From the NCBI GenBank assembly GCA_018343915.1, contig JABRWF010000001.1, forward strand, positions 4,154,001-4,218,000: a DNA stretch of 64,000 nt, written 5' to 3'. This DNA comes from Agroathelia rolfsii (lineage: Eukaryota > Basidiomycota > Agaricomycetes > Amylocorticiales > Amylocorticiaceae). The notes beneath the pieces were generated by a model. The model was not told where the DNA came from, made no database searches, and saw only the letters and a list, made by a program, of their open reading frames with translations. A program made the position numbers and the translations under genes. Below are positions 46,855 to 57,331 of the stretch, one piece after another (the stretch's first letter is position 1; the number at the start of each line of letters is the position of its first letter).

Positions 46855-48702
46855 ATGGTCGTCTCGACAGCTGCTGAATTCGACGCTAACCCGACTTTTG
46901 GAGCATTCACAATTGGGATCGATATATCTATGCTACTTCTAGGCGTGCTAACGTTGCAGACATACATATATTTCTCTCGGTATCATAAAGATCCATTCAT
47001 ATTTAAAGCTATGGTATATATCATCCATTTTACGCAATCTTGACAGTGGTAGGCTAAATGCCCCTCCATTTTAGGTTGCTTTCATTTGGTACGATTCCTC
47101 TCTATCTCTTTCCTCCTTGTTGGGGCTGGTAGACTACAATCTGCTTTGATAGGTGTGCAGAGGTTGCACATGCAATTTGTGTTGCGGCTACGAACTATAC
47201 ATGGTTGATAATCAACTATGGCAACCCCGAAGTGTTGATGCGGAAATCACCTATAGCATTGCAAATGGCGGTTATGTTCAGCGGTGTGGTTTCGCCTACT
47301 ACTCAGGTAATTTTTCATGTTTGCATTTTGAACTGTGACGTTTTACTCAAAGAAAGTATTGCATTTGCAATAAGTCTTTCTTTGCATGGCGATTCTTAGT
47401 CTTGTCTAAACGATGGCCCATCCCAATCTTCTGTTGGATTCTATCCTTCCTTCGATTACTAGCAAGTGTGCTCATTCTGGTCGAGAGTATATACATGAAA
47501 ACATTCCCACAATACGTGATTCAATGGAAATGGCTTCTTATTTTCGTCTTGTAAGTTCAGTCGGTAGTTTACTATTCTCTGCTGATATAAATTTTCTGTA
47601 TCTTAGCGCAGTTGGATGTTGTAACGATATCTTGGTAGCAGTATGCTCATGCTATTACATCAATCGCGAGAGGGAACGGGCTATACACAGGAAAGCATTA
47701 TTTGAGCCATGATACAGGGAAATTCACTCAATTTTCCACTGTTCCAGAACTGCACACATGTTGAGCAAGATGATGGAATACTCTATTCGTGAGTCCCTTA
47801 ATTAAAAGTGGACGCAGATGAGTACTAATTTAATGACTCATCAATTCCATTGATAGAGACAGGCGCCGTTACAAGGTAAGATCCACCACCCAACCATTCG
47901 AAATTACTGGCAATTGGCTCAGATAATCTTACTAAACGCACTTAGCATCGCTGAAATCGTGATTGTTATCTTGGTATACGCACCGTTTCCCTTTAGAGTT
48001 GACCTGATCTAACTATCATTCAGTTCATCAAGATGCCTCACAACTGTAAGTATCTCCTGACTTTGTTTAGCAGAGTAGATTCAATTTGGTGATGACTTCG
48101 AAGTGATCTGGCTTAGCATCTTCACATTCCTACCACGATGTAAGACACATTGTTCGACTTGGGATAATCGATATACTTATTTGCTCGTTTTAACCTTGCC
48201 TCTAGTATTCTCAAATTCTCTCCTAGCTTCGTGTGTTATTTTACTCCAGCTTTATAATTGTAGTGTTTTGCTTACGAACATGGCACTAATAAAAAATTCC
48301 GACTCATGGACATCTGTTTTAGACTTAACGCCCGTGCACAGCTGCGTGAGCAAGGCCTCAGACAGATAGGTGACCCCGTCGCGGAGTTTCCTCTCCACTT
48401 TCGTGATCACGACGATATCCCTGGACTATCACCGGTACGTCCATAATTATAACTATAGTTCATCATCATTGTCTTACGTTTATATTTATGCATTTTGCAT
48501 GACTTATCCAACGAATGATTCAATATAACCTAACACATGGGTCTTCTCTCCTTCATAGCTCGCTATCAACGTCAATCGGGAAATAATTACAACCATTGAT
48601 ATAGTGGGTAGTCATAGTCTGTTTGAGCCAGAGACCAAAGTGCTTGCCAGCATGAACTTGAACATTGACGACAACGCTGGTAAGGCTTGTGCTTTTCGAT
48701 GA
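46855..48702 (+). CDS. DUF6534-type multi-pass membrane protein
   Basis: At least ten small exons. Helix 1: FGAFTIGIDISMLLLGVLTL, then QTYIYFSRYHKDPFIFKAM, the standard opening of this Agaricomycete family. Next AEVAHAICVAATNYTWLIIN, ALQMAVMFSGVVSPTTQ, LSKRWPIPIFCWILSFLRLL, then AVGCCNDILVAVCSCYYINR, and short exons for MLSKMMEYSIQTGAVTS, IAEIVIVIL and FIKMPHN. The conserved region VFSNSLLASLNARAQLREQ ends the membrane part, and the tail contains LAINVNREIITTIDI. About seven helices, no enzyme motif, function unknown. The last residues are uncertain: the frame closes at 48702 without splicing, but a donor at 48680 could add another exon. A fragment of a paralogue lies 3 kb downstream. Confidence 0.78.
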
Positions 48703-48972
48703 TGATGTCAGAAAGAAGGTTCATGGATCCCAAGCCTCTAGCCCCGAAAATAGATAACAATAACGTGGTAAATACATGGTACTGGGTTCATACATCCCGT
48801 GCTAGAGCTTACAATTATTAGTGTATGGTTCATTCTTGGTTCGGGCGGAGGACCCAACTTACATTGTCTTCCTGTCAGTATTATATTTTATGCACGCCCT
48901 TGTTCATTACCAGATGTCTTATAGATAAGTTTTTTGTAGCGCAATACTTATACTGAGGAATTCCAATTTTTA

Positions 48973-49227
48973 CTATGACCAGCCATTGCTTGATCTCAAT
49001 TCTATCGGCGAATGTCGCGTATTTCTTCTCTTTCTCTGCTTGCTCACAAAAATCATAAACAATATAGTCATTACAAAGTAAGTGGCGACGACTGTCCCGT
49101 GAACAATGTCGGCAGTAGCGGTGCATTGGTAGATTTGGAGCTGGCTCATGGTCAATTCATCCATATAGAACCTGGGCGGTAAATCCTTATCCGTGAATGA
49201 CTTACCTTGAATCTCATCTAGATCCAA
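48973..49227 (-). CDS. Possible small single-TM protein
   Basis: An 84-codon frame (MDLDEIQGKSFTDKDLPPRF, then DIVHGTVVATYFVMTILFMI, then VSKQRKRRN) with one convincing hydrophobic segment followed by a basic stretch. It could be an exon of a larger decayed membrane protein gene or a chance frame. No family recognised and no flanking exons found. Confidence 0.25.
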   Translation of the reverse strand: MDLDEIQGKSFTDKDLPPRFYMDELTMSQLQIYQCTATADIVHGTVVATYFVMTILFMIFVSKQRKRRNTRHSPIELRSSNGWS

Positions 49228-49658
49228 TGATGCTGAACGAAGTAACTTACGGTATTAGCAAGAAGTGGACATCCTGAATGATCCTGGCACTGGCTGGCAG
49301 CGGGTCTTAGCTCGTTTTACTCAATTATTCCGAGTCTCTGCATTTATAATATGTACGGCGAGCCAGCACTGCATCAGCTCACATTGGTAGAGATTGTGAT
49401 TGCATTGACATGATGTTGAAATCACTGCGATTACATGCTGACTTATCTCAAGTATCCATCTTCTTGGGCCAAACACGATTTTGCTAGTAGTACTCGGGTT
49501 TTTGTGTATTGGTTACTTTACTTTTTTCTTTCTTATACAATTAGATATCCCGGAATTCCCCTTCATTCTCGCCGAATTTTGGACCTCCCATGGCAAAAAT
49601 GATAGGGAGCTTTGGACATCATCGGAAGGAAGCGCATTCACTATACACTAGCAGTGAC

Positions 49659-49673
49659 CCGTGCTTCGCACGG
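49659..49673. repeat. Small GC hairpin
   Basis: CCGTGC-TTC-GCACGG is a perfect 6-bp stem in otherwise AT-rich DNA. Such a motif could lie near the end of a transposable element. Confidence 0.5.
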
Positions 49674-49969
49674 CAAGAAAGTCCTTCTAGTTGTAGTACT
49701 CCATATGTAATACTATCGTGAGTTCCAAAACTCATACATGAAATGTATTGATGACGGCTTGTTATCATGATTACACCGAAATACAGCATTTCTAAATTAG
49801 TTTTGAATGTGTGCCCAGTCGCCACATTTTTCGCACCAGTTCTCGCTAGATCCCATCAGGAAAAAAGGACATTAATATATAACTCAATGTAGCCGATATA
49901 GTGGCGGTAACATGGTTGCAAGGTACCCCTATATATTGTGTCACATAGTGTGACTATCTGCTATATAAT

Positions 49970-50050
49970 GCTACCGTAGGCTACTGTAGCATCCTGTAGC
50001 ACTCTGTAGCAGGCTACTACCAAGGGCTACAGCAGCTATAAAATGCTACT
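49970..50050 (+). repeat. GCTAC/GTAGC-rich interspersed motif tract
   Basis: Repeated GCTAC and CTGTAGC units occur in both orientations at irregular spacing, including the palindrome GCTACTGTAGC. Confidence 0.6.
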
Positions 50051-51715
50051 GCCATCCATAAGAGCTATACAGCCCAATTATCAAAGCATTTCACACCAAT
50101 TCTTTGATATTTTACATTACATTATTGTCAATCAAGTCAAAATCATGTTACATTGCTAGAATTCGTAGTAGATATTATGAATGCATTAGTATTATTCAGT
50201 ATGTAGGGATAAAAATCCAAAGAAAAACAGCATTATGAAAGCCAATTATATCCAGGACATCTGCAAGAAAAGATTTCAACATTTGGTTGTACTTTCATAA
50301 AACTGCAACTTACCATTATGCAGCCACACTTGAGATGAGATAATCCAAGCAAACCTATCATCATAATCACTGAGCATATAGTTATTTGTTATGGGAGATA
50401 ACATGCCTTACATGAATAGTGGTTGATGATCAATCCATAGAACACAAGTACACATAGACCGACACAGCATCCATAGTGGCTGTGACAGAGAGGGAAAGCA
50501 CGGAGACAGCGGAAGATAGATCAGAAAGCAATAGAGAGCAGAGGGAAGCAGGAGGCAAAAAGATGGACCAGAAACCAGACAGAGCGCACAAAAGAAGAGA
50601 GCGAGAGAATATTAGAGAGAATGTAAGTGGGGAGTGGAAATTTTGTTGCTAGATGTGCCCAGCGCTTATCTGCGTGGATGAGACCGGAGTTTGAATATTG
50701 TCGGAAATGCTGCGGATTCGGATTATTGATTTTCCGTAATAAAGAAACACGCCAAATTACATACCAAATTGCAGACTTCGCAAAAAAGTCTTCCTGTCCT
50801 CTTTTATAGTTCAGTCCAGTCACTCTACTACTACTAACCATCTTCATTGTGCAAGTATATATGCCTTCTAATATAGTTACTAGAGGAATGCATATTTATA
50901 CTGTAATGAAATTGAACTTGTGTTAAATAATCTATAGTTCTACGGTAGGGAGACATGCCTATGTGTGCTATGTGTGCTCTGCGCACCTACTACCCGATGC
51001 TACGGAGGACTACATACTATAAATGTAAGGTATGGAGCCTATAGTAACATGACATATCTTCATTGTGTGATATAGGGCCAATGGAACCAAAGCTGTGGTT
51101 ACATTGGAAAAACCTTTTTCCTGATGCCTGTTAGATCCCGTGGCAACTAGAAGTACGCATATAGTAGTCGCTTTTCATCTCCAATCTTTTTTCTAGAGGT
51201 TAAAAGCGGAGCAATCAGTATGGTATCAAATATGTAAATAAATTTTAAACCAATATATAATAACCTAGGCAGCTATGCTTAGCCTAGTATTTGTAGCAAC
51301 ATGATAGAAGCAATATACTCGCAGTTTGCCAAAGTTTCCGTGAATATACATTTTGCATATTTCAGTCACTTCTATACCGTTTCACTTCAAATAAAAACTC
51401 ATGAGAGACCTTTGATACATTTTCTAGCCACCTGCATCATTAAATTGTAGAAAAGTCTGTAATGCGGCTATAAAGACACTGTATAGGGTACATATATGGC
51501 ATATTATTATATGCTCAGAGTTAGCACTGTAACAGCGATTTTATTTTGAAGCAAAAATATTTTTCCTGGGACGCATACAGTGATTATATGATATAGGAAA
51601 AATATCTTGAGCAAATAAAAATTCGACGAAGCTGTAGAAAATCCGGAAGTCGAAATTTGTTTAATTTTTCTTAGCAGAAATACTGCAAGATACACTAACA
51701 ATTCTTATATACATG

Positions 51716-52087
51716 GGCTACTACCGGTACGTCTCTGATTATTGTGCACTACAATTCGTTATTATCGTGGTTGCGTCATGCATGCATGTCGCATATCCTA
51801 CGCAACGATAACGGGGAATGATGCAACAATCTAACACGCATAGTACGTGTTTCTAGCTCGCTATCAACGTCAATTACGGAACAATCGCGGCTTCCGATGC
51901 GGTGGACGGCCATAGTCTGACCGATTCGGAGACTACCAAGGTGCTAACTGGCATAAAAAGCGACAGGAACACTGTTGGTGCGGTTTCAATCCTACCTTTT
52001 GATGGTGATGGCGATACTAGAAAGAAGAGGATTTTCGGATTCAAGTCTCTGGCACCAAGTGTGTCTAGCGGGATAAATGCTGTCTGA
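51716..52087 (+). pseudogene. Orphan 3' exon of a DUF6534 paralogue
   Basis: The last codons of an exon, the final intron (about 51730-51856, GTACGTCT to TTTCTAG) and a complete terminal exon match the end of the gene at 46855-48702. The exon opens CTCGCTATCAACGTCAAT, identical in the two loci, giving LAINVNYGTIAASDAVDGHS, then SETTKVLTGI, which aligns with LAINVNREIITTIDIVGSHS and EPETKVLASM. It ends at 52087 after a basic segment (TRKKRIFGFKSLAPS). Nothing upstream of 51716 matches the rest of the family, so it is a fragment left by partial duplication or deletion. Confidence 0.72.
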
Positions 52088-52724
52088 TGCATATGCATAC
52101 AGGACGGTTAATAAATTACATTCTTGTATCAGGACCTGGGAATATTCAGACTGAATAGGATGTTACAAACCTAATTTAATGTTGACATATAAGAAGTTAT
52201 AAGCTTTCAATAAAGATTAAAAACTTCGAATTCGTACAAGCCAAAGATGAAAAAAAAGGATATCATCACATGCGGGGAAAATATAGATATACATTATACA
52301 CGCGTGTACTAGAGGACAGAAAGGACGATATGATGATAGCGACCAAAAATAAAGGATTCGTGAGAGGGAGAGAGAGGAAGGGAGAGGAGGAACACAATTG
52401 TGGGGTAACAGTTACAGATGAAGTTAGAAGGACTGGGTAAATAATATGATAGGGAGTAGGCTCCTTCTTCTTCAATTTAGCAGCAGCATTTCCATATGTA
52501 CCATCACTTTAACAGAAGATAAAAAGGAGTAGCTGATCATATTCCTCGGTATCTTAAGAAATTAGGAAGAGAAGAAAAAGAAAAAGAGGATCATACAAGC
52601 GCAAAAAGAGGATAAGAGAGCATTCCACAAGACATATAGAATAGCACACAGAAAGGAGAAAAGAGGATGAGCGCAAAAAAAAGATAATACGTCTCACCTC
52701 CCCAATTACGACTGGCCATCCCCT
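52088..52724. other. Intergenic region and kinase 3' flank
   Basis: The right part is strongly purine-rich on the plus strand (52310-52690) and is probably 3' UTR of the minus-strand kinase. No gene seen. Confidence 0.5.
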
Positions 52725-54747
52725 TTATACCGGCTGTACGGGCTTGTCCACGATAGCGCGCATGTTGACGTGGACGTGCGATGGCTTGTTGACAAGGTGG
52801 CAGACCTCGATGCCTTCAATCCACTTCTCTTTCATCACTTCCTCAATTGGACTACGCTTGCGCGGGTCAGGATCAAGCATCTTGCGCAGCACCGGTCGAC
52901 ATGCACGCGGGCTGAGATTATTGATCGTAGGAGGGCATGCACTAGCGGGTCCGCCTGCACTGCAGGCCTGCGCATAGGCGGCGTAGAGTTCGTCGGAGGG
53001 CTGAGCCACGCGCCAGGGGATCTCCTGGAAGTGCAGGCAGTAATAGACGATACCACAGGCCCAGACATCGACAAGACGCGCGTCGTAGGCTGACAAAGAA
53101 AAACGCTCCCCTCTTAACCAAAGATATGAGGAAAAAGGGAAGAAGACATACGCTTGCCCAAGAACTGTTCTGGAGCGATATACGGTTCGCTTCCACACAG
53201 GCCTGTGGACATGTGGATCGTCGTCTCCCATGGCAATCGGTAAACGGTTGAGGCGCCAAAGTCACCGACCTAATTATGACAGCTGACGTCAGCAAGGTTC
53301 ACAGCAAAAAAGAAAATGCATGCGAATAGAATTACTTTGAGGCGCCCCTTCTGGTCGAAGAGAAGGTTCTCCGGCTTAATGTCTCTGTGAGCGACACCTT
53401 GCGAGTGCAAATAGGCGACACCATTGAGCATCTGACGGAAGCAACATTCGACCTCGCTAGGGCTCATGCCACCCTTCTTGATAGCCGCATACAGATCGCC
53501 ACCAGGACAGAACTCCATGACTTCGCACCAACGCTGCTGCTCGTCCTGGACCAGGTCCACGGTCTCTACGACGTTGATGTGGTGCAACGTAGAGGAAATG
53601 CAGAACTCGGCCGTGAGCTTCTTGACATACTCTTTCTCGGACTCGTTCTTGCGGCGTTTGCGGAATTCCTGAAAGGAGAATGAAAAAAAAAAAGAGCTAG
53701 TGTCAGCAGCGGCAGTAATGCCGATTTGCGCAAAAATGGAATGTAAATAAGGCGACAATGAAACCCTGTGTGTAACCACAGGGCTCATCAACACGTTACC
53801 TTGATTGCATATAGCTTCTCCTCGGTCCGATCCCACTTGTGCGCGAGGCGGACGACGGAAGTGGCACCCTTGCCGATGGCCACCTTGCCGCACACGCCGT
53901 ACTTCTGCCCGAGGCTGCCTGCTGTGCTCTCTCCCGCCACACTCCGGCGCTCGCCATCAGAGTCCGACTTTTTGCTGCTCCCTGTGGAGCGCACCGAAGC
54001 CCGCCGGGCCAACTTAGGTGCGCTGGCGAGCAAATCCTTGAGTGTGAACTTCTGGCCTGTGCCGTGCGAGGCGGCGTCTTCAGAACGGACAGAACCGCTT
54101 TGAGAAGGCGTGCGCGAGGGCGCTGCAGAGCGCGAGGCCTTGGCTGAAGACTTGGTAGGGGAGGTGACAGGCGGCGGCGACTTGGGACCGCCGTGGCTGT
54201 GGTTGTTGCTGCTGCCATTAGCGGCAGTGTTCAGCTTGGGGGGCACCTCTTTCTTGCCTCCCAGGGCCTCGAGTCGGCTACCTGGTACTGCCGAGGACAT
54301 GCTCGGCGCACGGGACTGTGCGCGGGATGGCGCACAACTGTTGGCGCGTGTCGAGGGCAAACTGCTCGTCTCACAGTCGCTCTCACTGCCCGAGTCGCTC
54401 TCCGTCTCAAAGACGGACCCGGGCGTGGAAGGCGGCCTAGAGGGTGGCATAGAGGGAGGGGGAGAGAGCTTGAACATACGGGCGTTGTCGCTCGAGGATG
54501 AAGCAGAGCGGATGGAGAGGGGCATGTTCTGCGGCGCGGGACCGCGCTGGGAAGGCTGGTACACATGGGGGGCAGCTGTCACTGTCTTGCTGGTGCCAAT
54601 GGTTGTGGCCGAGCTTGTGGTGCGACTGCTGCTACTCCGGCCATGAGGAGGTTTATCAGCGTCCTGACCATCGCCGCCGTCGAGGGCCGTCTGGGGCGTG
54701 TCGGTGGACGAAGGGGTGGAGGCAGATCCGGCCGTGGCTGGAGACAT
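52725..54747 (-). CDS. Hal4/Sat4-type serine/threonine protein kinase
   Basis: A long Ser/Pro/Thr-rich N-terminus of about 270 residues (MSPATAGSASTPSSTDTPQT onward, with FKLSPPPSMPPSRPPSTPGS) precedes GQKYGVCGKVAIGKGATSVV, the glycine loop. The catalytic domain continues YAIK, EFRKRRKNESEKEYVKKLTA, ISSTLHHINVVETVDLVQDE, VMEFCPGGDLYAAIKKGGMS, VAHRDIKPENLLFDQKGRLK, VGDFGAST, CGSEPYIAPEQFLGK, RLVDVWACGIVYYCLHFQEI and DPDPRKRSPIEEVMKEKWIE. This matches the fungal HAL4/SAT4/NPR1 kinase group, whose yeast members stabilise potassium and nutrient transporters at the plasma membrane. Four exons with GT-AG introns. All catalytic residues are present. The start is the first Met of the long N-terminal exon. 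The 5' flank holds trinucleotide repeats. Confidence 0.88.
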
Positions 54748-55863
54748 GGCTGTGCTGATCGTGGGCGATGGAGAGAACTGGGTGGGATAAGGATGGGAGG
54801 GAGAGGGTTGGAGATGGGCTCAGGGAGATAGCAGTGGTCGTAGTCGTGGTCGTGGTCGTTGGCGAGGATGAGATGTGTGTGGATGGAGGTATTTCTACAG
54901 GCAGTATCTCATCGTGGAGTGCCTGTGTGTGCGATACTTATATGTCCAGGCAAAGAAAAAAAATATACAAAGAGAAGACCGGTGTAGACGCAGAGCAGAT
55001 GAGCAGCACAAGCACACTAAGTAATGCAGCAGACGACGGTGCCCGCAGACAACGACGGCGGCAGCGACGACGACGATGACAACGACAACGACGAGAGCGT
55101 CGCCCTCTGTGAAATCGATACAGAAAATAAATATTCTTTTTTGGGCAGATAATCATATCATTACGTAAGTCGGATTCCGGCTTATTCCGCGCACACCGAT
55201 CGCCATGCGGAACATTATTGGACCCTTTCAGGGCAGCAGCGCCCTCGCAAATGCCCTTTCAGCTGTTGCTTTCATATAGCCACAATGGCCCACAATCCAT
55301 GGCCATTGGCCGCAGACTCTCAAAGACATGTTTGTGGTTTATGCCCAGGCGATGAAAGGGACATTACTGGCCCTGCCCCTTGCAATGCTGCCCATATTCC
55401 ATTTCTTTCAGGCTCCGAGAGACAGCCTCAGCAGCCTCGGCGGGGCCAACGGCAAATGTAGCTCGTTCTCCTCGTGCTGCTCAGACTGTGGGGACTTGCT
55501 GCAGTAGGCACCCATTACGTATGTCTCTGTGATGGAAGGAGCAAGTCCGCGCCAGAGACATACCGGTATCCCGTATGACAAAGCCATGCCTTTTGTGTAA
55601 GCACAATCAAGGGACGGCATCGGAAGAAAATGACCGGTGGCGGTGGCACTTGCCGAAATGCCTGTGGTATCAGCTAGAAAATTAAGGTTTGATAGCGTCG
55701 CGGCACAGTCACGTGTACTTCTCAGCCACAAGGCCCACTTCGTACCCCCTCGCCCCGCCGTCGTCGTTATCGACCCCATCCTCAAGACTCCGGTGAGTAA
55801 TGGATGAAATTATGCTCGATGAATGCTTGGTACTCATCGTGAGATGTAGAACCAGCCAGCAAG
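54748..55863. other. Divergent promoter region of the kinase and eL19 genes
   Basis: The kinase leader side holds GTCGTG-type repeats (54838-54861) and a CGA/GAC-rich tract (55037-55096). The eL19 side carries a likely 5' leader. An open frame on the minus strand (55408-55785) has no domain and overlaps the promoter, so it is not called. Confidence 0.5.
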
Positions 55864-56696
55864 ATGGGTCAGTAACTACTCACTATCTAATTCTGGGATA
55901 AATGTACAGAAAAAATTGATGCATGCTTTTTTTCGTCTCTTCACGCACGATCATGTCCATCGACAACAGTGAACCTCCGCTCTCAAAAACGTCTCGCCGC
56001 CGCCGTTGCTGGCGTTGGAAAGCGCAAGATCTGGCTGGACCCTGCCAGCCAGGCTGATATTGGCAATGCCAACTCGCGTTCGCATGTCAAGAAACTCATC
56101 AAGGACTCGGTCATCATCATCAAACCCACCACGATCCACTCGCGCGCGCGCACGCGCGACCTGCTTGCTGCCAAGCGCCTGGGTCGTCACACGGGCACTG
56201 GTAAGCGCAAGGGTACCGCCGAGGCCCGTATGCCAACCAAGGTGCAATGGATGCGTCGCCAGCGTGTCCTTCGTCGTCTGCTGCGCAAGTACAGGGAGGC
56301 TGGCAAGATTGACAAGCATCTGTTCGTCTTATTCTTATTTTCCTTTTATTATTATCATAATTTATCAGGCTATTTTTTGCATCAATTAACTGGCTCTTCT
56401 CAGGTACCACGTATTGTACCAAAAGTCGAAGGGTAATGTCTTCAAGAACAAGCGTGTCCTGATGGAGTACATCCACAAGGCCAAGGCTGAGAAGACACGT
56501 ACCAAGATCCTCACTGACCAGATGGAGGCTCGCCGTGTCAAGAACAAGGTGAGCAACGCTGCATCCAACCCTTCCTCATTTCGGATCCTAACCTTGTTCT
56601 TCCTCTTTCCAGGCTGCCCGTGAGCGTAGGTCGGCACGTGTCGCCGAGAAGCGTCAAGCTATCATCGCTGTTGAGAATGAGGAGACACAGCAGTAA
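55864..56696 (+). CDS. rpl19: 60S ribosomal protein eL19
   Basis: Four exons: 55864-55867, 55970-56321, 56404-56548 and 56613-56696. The first exon is only ATGG; joined to TG at 55970 it gives [18 protein letters not shown], the universal start of eL19. The rest follows: [73 protein letters not shown], then [20 protein letters not shown] and a basic helical tail ending ENEETQQ. Length (about 195 residues) and sequence are normal for the family. It is a structural protein of the large subunit and forms intersubunit contacts. The donor of intron 2 (GTTCGT) is atypical but is needed to make KHLYHVLY. Confidence 0.96.
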
Positions 56697-57331
56697 TGAG
56701 CATCTTACTAGCCTTACCGCTCCATCCTATCCACCTTCCCTTAGGGCGAGAGCGATCTCGCCCGTGCTCCACCCTGTGCATTGTACCTACGTCGTAACCC
56801 ATGATCGCTGTATTTTACATGCCCCTTCTTTTTTTTTTCGATGAAACTACGCCAGGTCTTATGCATTTCCACCTAGTATTGCCCCGCCTTGATCCCAAAT
56901 TGTCGCAGGCTTGATCCGAACGCCACGTCGCGACGCTAGATATCGAAGTGTTCCTTTTTAAGAGATTTAGAGTCATTGGGTGCACAAATATGACCCCTAC
57001 CATGATGCTGCTAAGCCCCTTGTCAATGCACCTCTTATCTCTAACATACGAACCGTGGCTTGCTTTAATGCCCGAGCCTTCTATAAGAGGCCTTCGATGA
57101 GGCGCAATATGAGGACTTGCTGGATTCACGTGTCCCGAGAAGAAATGGAGATACGATAAGCTTGGCATCGAGCGTACCCACATCATGTTGCGTCTGCACT
57201 TGAGATGCTCGGGGATACTTATCTATTGCAATTGCAATAGCTGAATTTGCTCAGCTTAAAGTTATACAAATACCACCTCAGCTGGCCGCTGTTTCGTAGT
57301 GCGACCAACCCCCCCCCCCCGACCGAGTGCT
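56697..57331. other. eL19 3' flank and promoter of the oxidoreductase gene
   Basis: Non-coding. A run of 12 C (57309-57320) sits just before the oxidoreductase start codon. Confidence 0.5.

Larger units (their letters stand above)
48703..51715. other. AT-rich region between DUF6534 gene and its paralogous fragment
   Basis: Three kilobases without a supported gene. It holds a GCTAC-rich repetitive tract (49970-50050), a CCGTGC/GCACGG hairpin (49659-49673), a purine-rich tract near 50480-50620 and many short AT repeats. The density of these suggests decayed mobile DNA, but I cannot name a family. Confidence 0.45.

Noticed and set aside
50521..50847. 108-codon minus-strand frame.
   Set aside because: Encoded mainly by a purine-rich tract read backwards, with no start context and no domain.
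54110..54646. Plus-strand open frames of 100-180 codons over the kinase N-terminus.
   Set aside because: Antisense shadows of the low-complexity Ser/Pro-rich coding region, with biased composition and no splice logic.
55408..55785. 125-codon minus-strand frame between the kinase and eL19.
   Set aside because: It lies in the shared promoter region, has no recognisable domain or signal, and no flanking exons.
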